This document shows positions 21,934-25,363 of a DNA stretch of 25,363 bases, piece after piece; position 1 is the stretch's first letter, and every line of letters starts with the position of its first letter. Origin of the DNA: Candidatus Nitrosopumilus sp. (GTDB lineage: Archaea; Thermoproteota; Nitrososphaeria; Nitrososphaerales; Nitrosopumilaceae); NCBI GenBank assembly GCA_029860565.1, contig JAOUAY010000004.1, positions 1 through 25,363 on the forward strand. The letters are read 5' to 3'. The translations under genes and the position numbers were made by a program. The notes beneath the pieces are model-generated. The model did no database searches, was not told the origin of the DNA, and saw only the letters and a list, made by a program, of their open reading frames with translations.

Positions 21934-22077
21934 ATGACCCATTCAGACGATGATTATAATGAAGAGGATGTTGCACAAAGATTCGAGCGACTGTATCCAA
22001 ACTATGACTATTCATTGCAATCTGCATATCATGAAAAGGATGCAAGAAAACGCAAAAGAATGAAAACAATGTACTGA
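21934..22077 (+). CDS. 47-residue charged protein paired with the zinc ribbon
   Basis: A 47-residue protein with an acidic start (MTHSDDDYNEEDVAQRF), a Tyr-rich centre (RLYPNYDYSLQSAYHEK) and a very basic end (DARKRKRMKTMY). It has no Cys. It starts five bases after the TGA of the zinc-ribbon gene and is surely on the same message. The strong charge split suggests binding to nucleic acid through the tail. Function unknown. Confidence 0.55.
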   Translation: MTHSDDDYNEEDVAQRFERLYPNYDYSLQSAYHEKDARKRKRMKTMY

Positions 22078-22223
22078 ATTGGATTGTATTTTTAATAATG
22101 CCTTTTGATTTTGAAATTTATTTTTTGATAAAATCTAATACTCATAAACCCAAAAAAAGTGATCTTGTTATTACGGAAAAAAGTAGCTTTTGTTGATCAT
22201 TTCTGTATAAGAATCTACTTTTG

Positions 22224-22337
22224 ATGAAATCTTTTGTCATGGATATCAAATGTAAAAACTGTGAAAAGAAATTTGATCTTTTCACAAGCGAATTCTGTTG
22301 CAAGGAATGTTCTGAAGAATATTATTTTAAAAATTGA
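22224..22337 (+). CDS. 37-residue zinc-ribbon microprotein
   Basis: A 37-residue protein with IKCKNCEKKFDLFTSEFCCKEC: C10-x2-C13-x11-C25-x3-C29 (Cys26 as alternative), the same layout as the proteins at 21773 and 23441. ATG 22224 or ATG 22239 may be the start. Its TGA shares one base with the ATG of the following Ada-like frame (TGATG), so translation is probably coupled. It should bind one zinc. Confidence 0.6.
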   Translation: MKSFVMDIKCKNCEKKFDLFTSEFCCKECSEEYYFKN

Positions 22338-22522
22338 TGGATGAAAATAATATGGCAGAATACCTTGGAGATAAAAAATAATGATTGTGCATCATCTAGG
22401 TAACAAACAAAAAGAATGCGAACATTTACCATGTAGAAAAAATACATAAGCAATATTTTACGCCTGATTTGTTGGAAAATGCAATCGATTTGGGCTTTAA
22501 ACCATGTAAGTGGTGTAATTAA
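22337..22522 (+). pseudogene. Second Ada-like microprotein gene, broken by two one-base shifts
   Basis: Three consecutive frames, read in order, align over their full length with the intact paralogue at 18658-18849: MAEYLGDKK, then MIVHHLGNKQKECEHLP, then VEKIHKQYFTPDLLE ending GFKPCKWCN. The first junction needs one more A in the A6 run at 22373-22378 (this gives ...YLGDKKIMIVHH); the second needs removal of T22432 between CCA and GTA. With both corrections the spacing equals that of the paralogue residue for residue from the YLG motif to the final CxxC. The start ATG 22337 overlaps the TGA of the zinc-ribbon gene before it. It is a decayed gene or the product of two assembly errors. Confidence 0.6.
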
Positions 22523-22677
22523 GAAAAATATTTTTTATTTTCTAGGTATTCTTGTGATGACGTTTGGACAGCATAATCGCATCTCTGCCTTTTTTTAATC
22601 ATCAAAATATGTTCATTTTTGCAGCATTTACAGCAAAATCTTTCTTAATTCCCATCAAACACATTTCCGCTATGCAT
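22519..22677 (-). pseudogene. Cys-rich microprotein with an interrupted start region
   Basis: The minus-strand frame ending at TAA 22519-22521 encodes ERFCCKCCKNEHILMIKK, then RQRCDYAV and YLENKKYFS, a Cys-rich small protein with five Cys. In the same frame the only start (ATG 22677, MHSGNVFDGN) is followed by an in-frame TAA. In another frame ATG 22664 gives MCLMGIKKDF and would join the Cys frame if the T4 run (A4 at 22635-22638 on the plus strand) had one more T. Either reading implies a lesion of one base. It lies about 30 bases after the TBP gene on the same strand and could be cotranscribed with it. Confidence 0.45.
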
Positions 22678-22710
22678 ACAGATTTGTCCTATTATTATTA
22701 ATTTACAGTC

Positions 22711-23271
22711 CTAGCCATAAGCCATTAGATTTTTCTCTTCAAGCTCGCTGTGAATTTGATTTACAGAGCGATGTATGTCATCCTCTTGCTTTGCACCGAC
22801 ACAGACTAGTTTTCCTGATGCAAAAATCAGAATCACCGTCTTTGGATCAAGCATCCTGTGGATCAGCCCCGGGAATTGCTCTGGCTCATACATACTTCTT
22901 GGAAGGGTTCTTGCAGCCTGCTCCAATTTCACTTTACCTCCGAGATTGATTGAGGATACGATGTTTTGTACTGTGACTATGGGTTCATTTTTAATTTTGA
23001 TTTTACCTTTTCTTAGCTTTTGAACTACCGTGTTTACTGCTTTGATTGCCAACTCTTCGGATTTGGCGCCAGTGCACACCATCTTTCCTGAGCCAAAAAG
23101 TAACGTGGCAGTCTTTGGACTTTTTAATCTGAAAACTGCCCCCGGGAATTGCTCTGGATGGTATTCCACATCTGGGAATTTCATTGTTATATCGTCGAGG
23201 TCAAGTGGTTGCTCGATCGTTGCCGAAGCCACTACGTTAACTATTTCGATTATTGGTTTGGTTTGCGCCAT
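22711..23271 (-). CDS. tbp: TATA-box-binding protein
   Basis: TBP binds the TATA element and, with TFB, recruits archaeal RNA polymerase. The 186-residue protein consists of the two direct repeats of the saddle: residues about 8-92 (NVVASATIEQPLDLDDI, YHPEQFPGAVFRL, LLFGSGKMVCTGAKS) and 98-182 (NIVSSINLGGKVKLEQAA, YEPEQFPGLIHRM, LIFASGKLVCVGAKQ). The paired Phe-Pro motifs (EQFPG) are the DNA-kinking stirrups. The length is normal for archaea. An AATATAAG element about 30 bases upstream on the same strand is its likely own promoter. A Cys-rich broken gene lies just downstream. Confidence 0.97.
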   Translation of the reverse strand: MAQTKPIIEIVNVVASATIEQPLDLDDITMKFPDVEYHPEQFPGAVFRLKSPKTATLLFGSGKMVCTGAKSEELAIKAVNTVVQKLRKGKIKIKNEPIVTVQNIVSSINLGGKVKLEQAARTLPRSMYEPEQFPGLIHRMLDPKTVILIFASGKLVCVGAKQEDDIHRSVNQIHSELEEKNLMAYG

Positions 23272-23398
23272 GACAATTTCTTTGAAATTTACTATTTCTT
23301 ATATTGGAAAAGTGAACAGTTTTTACGTAAAAATACAGTACTAATCATCTTTTTTGTGAATTGACAGAATCAAGATTACATGGAAATTTTCAGAATGC

Positions 23399-23406
23399 AT
23401 AAATAG
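23399..23406 (+). promoter_or_regulatory. TATA box of the 43-residue zinc-ribbon gene
   Basis: ATAAATAG is centred about 38 bases before ATG 23441, giving a leader of around 12 bases. Confidence 0.45.
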
Positions 23407-23440
23407 ATAATATCGTTTGAAACAAAATTGGGTTTGTCAT

Positions 23441-23572
23441 ATGAATGCTAACAGATGTCATGCTTGTGGAAGGGTCTTTTATGATAGTACGGACACATAC
23501 TGCTCTTTTCAGTGCAGTTTTCTTGCATCGACAACAAAAAGAAAATTTTATCGTAAAAAGGAACTAAAATAA
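23441..23572 (+). CDS. 43-residue zinc-ribbon microprotein (DUF2116-like)
   Basis: A 43-residue protein, MNANRCHACGRVFYDSTD then TYCSFQCSFLAS, with C6-x2-C9-x11-C21-x3-C25 and a basic tail (KRKFYRKKELK). The Cys layout equals that of the 37-residue protein at 22224 and nearly that of the 51-residue protein at 21773. It has an ATG start and its own TATA box and is divergent from TBP. It should bind one zinc; the basic tail suggests contact with nucleic acid. Confidence 0.7.
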   Translation: MNANRCHACGRVFYDSTDTYCSFQCSFLASTTKRKFYRKKELK

Positions 23573-23672
23573 ATTTCAAAACATTCTATTGTTTTAATTG
23601 TTCTAATTTCCATGTAAAACTTTGAAAGATATGACGCCTTAGATTCATAACTCCTACATTACGAATTCAGAT

Positions 23673-23900
23673 ATGGTATGCAAGGGGACATGCCCCAGAT
23701 ACAAGGCAAACAAACCATCTGGGATGAACAGTAGATATGAGTTGGGCCAGAAAAGATGCTCAATTTGTGAGATTTTCATGAATTGGGATGGCAAACATTG
23801 TCCATGTTGCAGTTATGTCTTGAGAACAAAACCAAAAGGAACACAGACAAGGCACCGACTGATGGTGCTGCAACAGGTAAAAAGAATAGGGATTAGATAA
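23673..23900 (+). CDS. 75-residue zinc-ribbon protein of an ammonia-oxidiser family
   Basis: A 75-residue basic protein with Cys3 and Cys7 (MVCKGTCPRYKANKPSG), then RCSICEIFMNWDGKHCPCCS (C29-x2-C32 and C43-x1-C45-C46) and a Lys/Arg-rich end. From memory, a very similar small protein with NWDG-x2-CPCC and the following Tyr-x-Leu-Arg-Thr-Lys-Pro is common in Nitrosopumilus-type genomes, often in several copies; its function is unknown. It should bind one or two zinc ions. It is the best conserved of the microproteins in this window. Confidence 0.8.
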   Translation: MVCKGTCPRYKANKPSGMNSRYELGQKRCSICEIFMNWDGKHCPCCSYVLRTKPKGTQTRHRLMVLQQVKRIGIR

Positions 23901-23963
23901 ATTACAAAGATTCTTGGCTATCAGACAAAAAAGTGACACGCTTGTTTGGCAATGGATATCATT

Positions 23964-24059
23964 TTAACTTCTGCACTTGTCGCATACTGCCTCAAAGGTT
24001 TCCTCGCCCAGCACGATACTCACGTTTGACGAATAGCATTTTGAGCACATTCCGTTCAT
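23964..24059 (-). CDS. 31-residue CxxC/CxxC microprotein, coupled
   Basis: A 31-residue protein (MNGMCSKCYSSNVSIVLGEE ending VCDKCRS) with C5-x2-C8-x17-C26-x2-C29, a minimal four-Cys zinc ribbon. Its ATG overlaps the TGA of the preceding gene (ATGA), a strong sign of coupled translation. The G+C content is higher than in most of the window. Confidence 0.6.
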   Translation of the reverse strand: MNGMCSKCYSSNVSIVLGEETFEAVCDKCRS

Positions 24060-24175
24060 GAAAATTCTCCCCTGCATTCATCGCAGATTAGAAGGGTGAC
24101 CTCCGTGCCGTCTCTGAAAACCTCTATGTATGACACGTATTTTTTATCATTCCCACAATTGTTGCATATTCCCAT
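24056..24175 (-). CDS. 39-residue CxxC/CxxC microprotein
   Basis: A 39-residue protein (MGICNNCGNDKKYVSYIEVF ending ICDECRGEFS) with C4-x2-C7-x23-C31-x2-C34, the same minimal zinc-ribbon design as the next gene, with which it overlaps by four bases. ATG 24178 would add one Met. The two are probably an ancient duplication: both have Cys pairs at start and end with one beta-hairpin (EVTLLI or VSIVLG) in between. A dyad lies in the presumed promoter (24216-24239). Confidence 0.6.
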   Translation of the reverse strand: MGICNNCGNDKKYVSYIEVFRDGTEVTLLICDECRGEFS

Positions 24176-24215
24176 CATAGGAAGTACCGTTGCTTTTTGA
24201 GGGATTAGAACAGCA

Positions 24216-24239
24216 CAGATCAAAAATTTGTTCGATCTG
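24216..24239. promoter_or_regulatory. Dyad in the presumed promoter of the coupled CxxC pair
   Basis: CAGATC (24216-24221) and GATCTG (24234-24239) form an inverted repeat with a 12-base spacer. On the minus strand it follows an AT-rich TATA-like GATTAAAAAT (complement of about 24247-24256), so it covers the likely initiation region of the gene at 24175. It may be an operator. The remainder of 24240-24379 shows no gene. Confidence 0.35.
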
Positions 24240-24379
24240 GGTTAATGATTTTTAATCTCTGAAAATATCTACCTTTTTTGAAAATGACTGCATGATACGA
24301 GAGTTCTTTGGATTTATTCTGGATTTAATCACTGGCAACTGATTGCCAATATCATTTTTTCCAGATTTTTTCAGTCTTA

Positions 24380-24640
24380 TCACACATCTTTTTCCTCGTC
24401 TATGGTTCCACCCTGTCCATACAATACGTGCATGGTGTACGTATCAGTTACATCTGGATGGTTTCGCATCTTCTTGACAAGTTCATCTATGAACTGAGGA
24501 TCACGAGTCAAGACATTCAAAAAGATGTCATGCTTTCCCCAGATTCCATTGATTTCACTTACCTCTGGAATTTCCTTGAATTCTGAAATGATTTTGGCTT
24601 CACTTCCAGTGTTGCATTTTATGAGAACGTATGCTTGCAT
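24380..24640 (-). CDS. Stand-alone Lrp/AsnC effector-binding (RAM) domain
   Basis: An 86-residue protein that is only the C-terminal ligand-binding domain of Lrp/AsnC regulators, without a DNA-binding HTH. The fold pattern is clear: AYVLIKCNTGSEAKII, FKEIPEVSEINGIWGKHDIF, then LVKKMRNHPDVTDTYTMHVL; the Gly-x-x-D-I/hydrophobic turn is typical. Such stand-alone RAM proteins form dimers to decamers and bind amino acids or modulate full Lrp proteins. ATG 24640 gives a family-like start; a TTG at 24658 is in frame. The MscS-type channel gene ends about 40 bases upstream on the same strand, so they may share a message. Confidence 0.85.
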   Translation of the reverse strand: MQAYVLIKCNTGSEAKIISEFKEIPEVSEINGIWGKHDIFLNVLTRDPQFIDELVKKMRNHPDVTDTYTMHVLYGQGGTIDEEKDV

Positions 24641-24679
24641 ACATTGAATTGCTTTCAAAGCAGATAAAGATGGTGAGAA

Positions 24680-25363
24680 TTAATCTCCTTTCCAAACAAC
24701 TCTCTGAGGGAATGGTATCTCAATTCCTGCATCATCCAATGCATTTTTAGCAAATTTAAGTAAGATTGGTGCAACCTTTCCCCAGTCTTTCTTTGGATAC
24801 CACACAAAAATTGAAATGTTGATGCTTGAATCCCCCAGTTCATCTACTCTGAAACTTGGTTCTGGCTCATGAAGAACGTATGGTATTCTGGAACAAATGG
24901 TCTTTTTCAGAACCTCTATTGCAGCATCTATGTCTTCTTTATACGCAATACCAATCGTAGTTTCATGTCTTCTTACTAGCGAATCACTAAGTACTCTGAT
25001 GTTTGATGTGAAGAATTTTTCATTGGGTATCCTCATAATGGTACCGTCAAATTTTCTCACTCTCGTTGAAAAGGCATTTACATCCACAAAACTTCCAGCA
25101 ATGCCGCTGTCAGGTAGCTCTATAGAGTCCCCTTGCTTTGCAGGCTTTTCAATTAGCAGGAAAATACCGGATATCAGATTGGATACTACTGATTGCGTCG
25201 CAAATCCAATCACAATGCCAAGAATTCCCCCTGCCACCAAAAGCCCTGAAAAATCAATCCCGGTGGACGTTGTAAATACTAGAAACGAAATGACAATTAT
25301 TCCGAAATAAATCATCTTGCCAAAGTTCTTGGCAGTATGTTCAGGCAAAATAGGAGCATAGTA
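24680..25363 (-). CDS. mscS: MscS-type mechanosensitive channel, N-terminus beyond the window
   Basis: About 227 residues of a small-conductance mechanosensitive channel that releases solutes when the membrane is stretched. A membrane helix (MIYFGIIVISFLVFTT) is followed by the pore-lining helix with its Gly/Ala pattern (GLLVAGGILGIVIGFATQ, then SNLISGIFLL), the beta domain (GDSIELPDSGIAGSFVDV; RVRKFDGTIMRIPNEKF) and an alpha/beta end domain (INISIFVWYPKKDWGKV). The frame is open to the last base of the window, and MscS proteins have at least one more helix at the N-terminus, so the gene is incomplete at its 5' end; TTG at 25348 is not a likely start. It precedes the RAM-domain gene. Confidence 0.9.
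   Translation of the reverse strand, partial: YYAPILPEHTAKNFGKMIYFGIIVISFLVFTTSTGIDFSGLLVAGGILGIVIGFATQSVVSNLISGIFLLIEKPAKQGDSIELPDSGIAGSFVDVNAFSTRVRKFDGTIMRIPNEKFFTSNIRVLSDSLVRRHETTIGIAYKEDIDAAIEVLKKTICSRIPYVLHEPEPSFRVDELGDSSINISIFVWYPKKDWGKVAPILLKFAKNALDDAGIEIPFPQRVVWKGD

Overview
The window looks like chromosomal DNA of an ammonia-oxidising archaeon of the Nitrosopumilus/Nitrosarchaeum type (Nitrososphaerota, group I.1a). The reasons are archaeal core genes (TBP, ribosomal protein L10e, the archaeal type of tRNA-splicing endonuclease), AT-rich DNA, TATA boxes about 25 bases upstream of start codons (leaderless transcripts), a membrane-anchored multicopper oxidase with an extra plastocyanin domain, a Sulfolobus-type dicluster ferredoxin, and several small protein families I associate with this group. 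The assignment is inference from gene content and is not proven by a marker such as 16S rRNA.

Layout. 1-6.5 kb: 5' part of NAD kinase (minus), a two-domain rhodanese followed by a small acidic protein, a dicluster ferredoxin, a cellulose-synthase-like GT2 glycosyltransferase, and a long coiled-coil protein with a perfect 144-bp tandem repeat. 6.5-7.8 kb: a 1.3-kb gene-poor stretch with two structured elements (a long hairpin with a T-run and a 104-bp unit bounded by 12-bp inverted repeats) and a 35-residue C2H2 microprotein behind an operator-like dyad. 7.8-10.5 kb: a CPA2/Kef-type antiporter and its overlapping partner, tRNA-Gly(GCC), a small helical protein and L10e. 10.6-14.5 kb: a class III nucleotide cyclase preceded by tightly packed mini-ORFs and a 20-bp perfect palindrome, tRNA endonuclease, a PLD-like domain protein whose active site looks degenerate, and a protein with a HEPN-like RNxxxH motif. 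14.8-16.5 kb: a small membrane protein with damaged reading frames, convergent with the multicopper oxidase. 17-24.2 kb: about a dozen very small proteins, nearly all with paired Cys (or Cys/His) metal-binding motifs, around an HTH regulator and TBP. 24.4-25.4 kb: a stand-alone Lrp/AsnC effector domain and a partial MscS channel.

The most unusual part is the 17.4-24.2 kb cluster of zinc-finger microproteins, most below 80 residues. They occur in short runs with ATGA or TGATG overlaps, which suggests translational coupling. At least three structural types are present: C-x2-C-x(10,11)-C-x3-C ribbons, C2H2-like proteins and Ada-like metal-binding modules. Several members are interrupted by single-base shifts in or near homopolymers, and the damage in one is shown by comparison with an intact paralogue in the same window. 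These lesions are either assembly errors or active decay, and in one case (an A7 run containing A AAA AAG) possibly programmed -1 frameshifting. Nothing in the window shows a prophage, insertion sequence, CRISPR array or rRNA gene.
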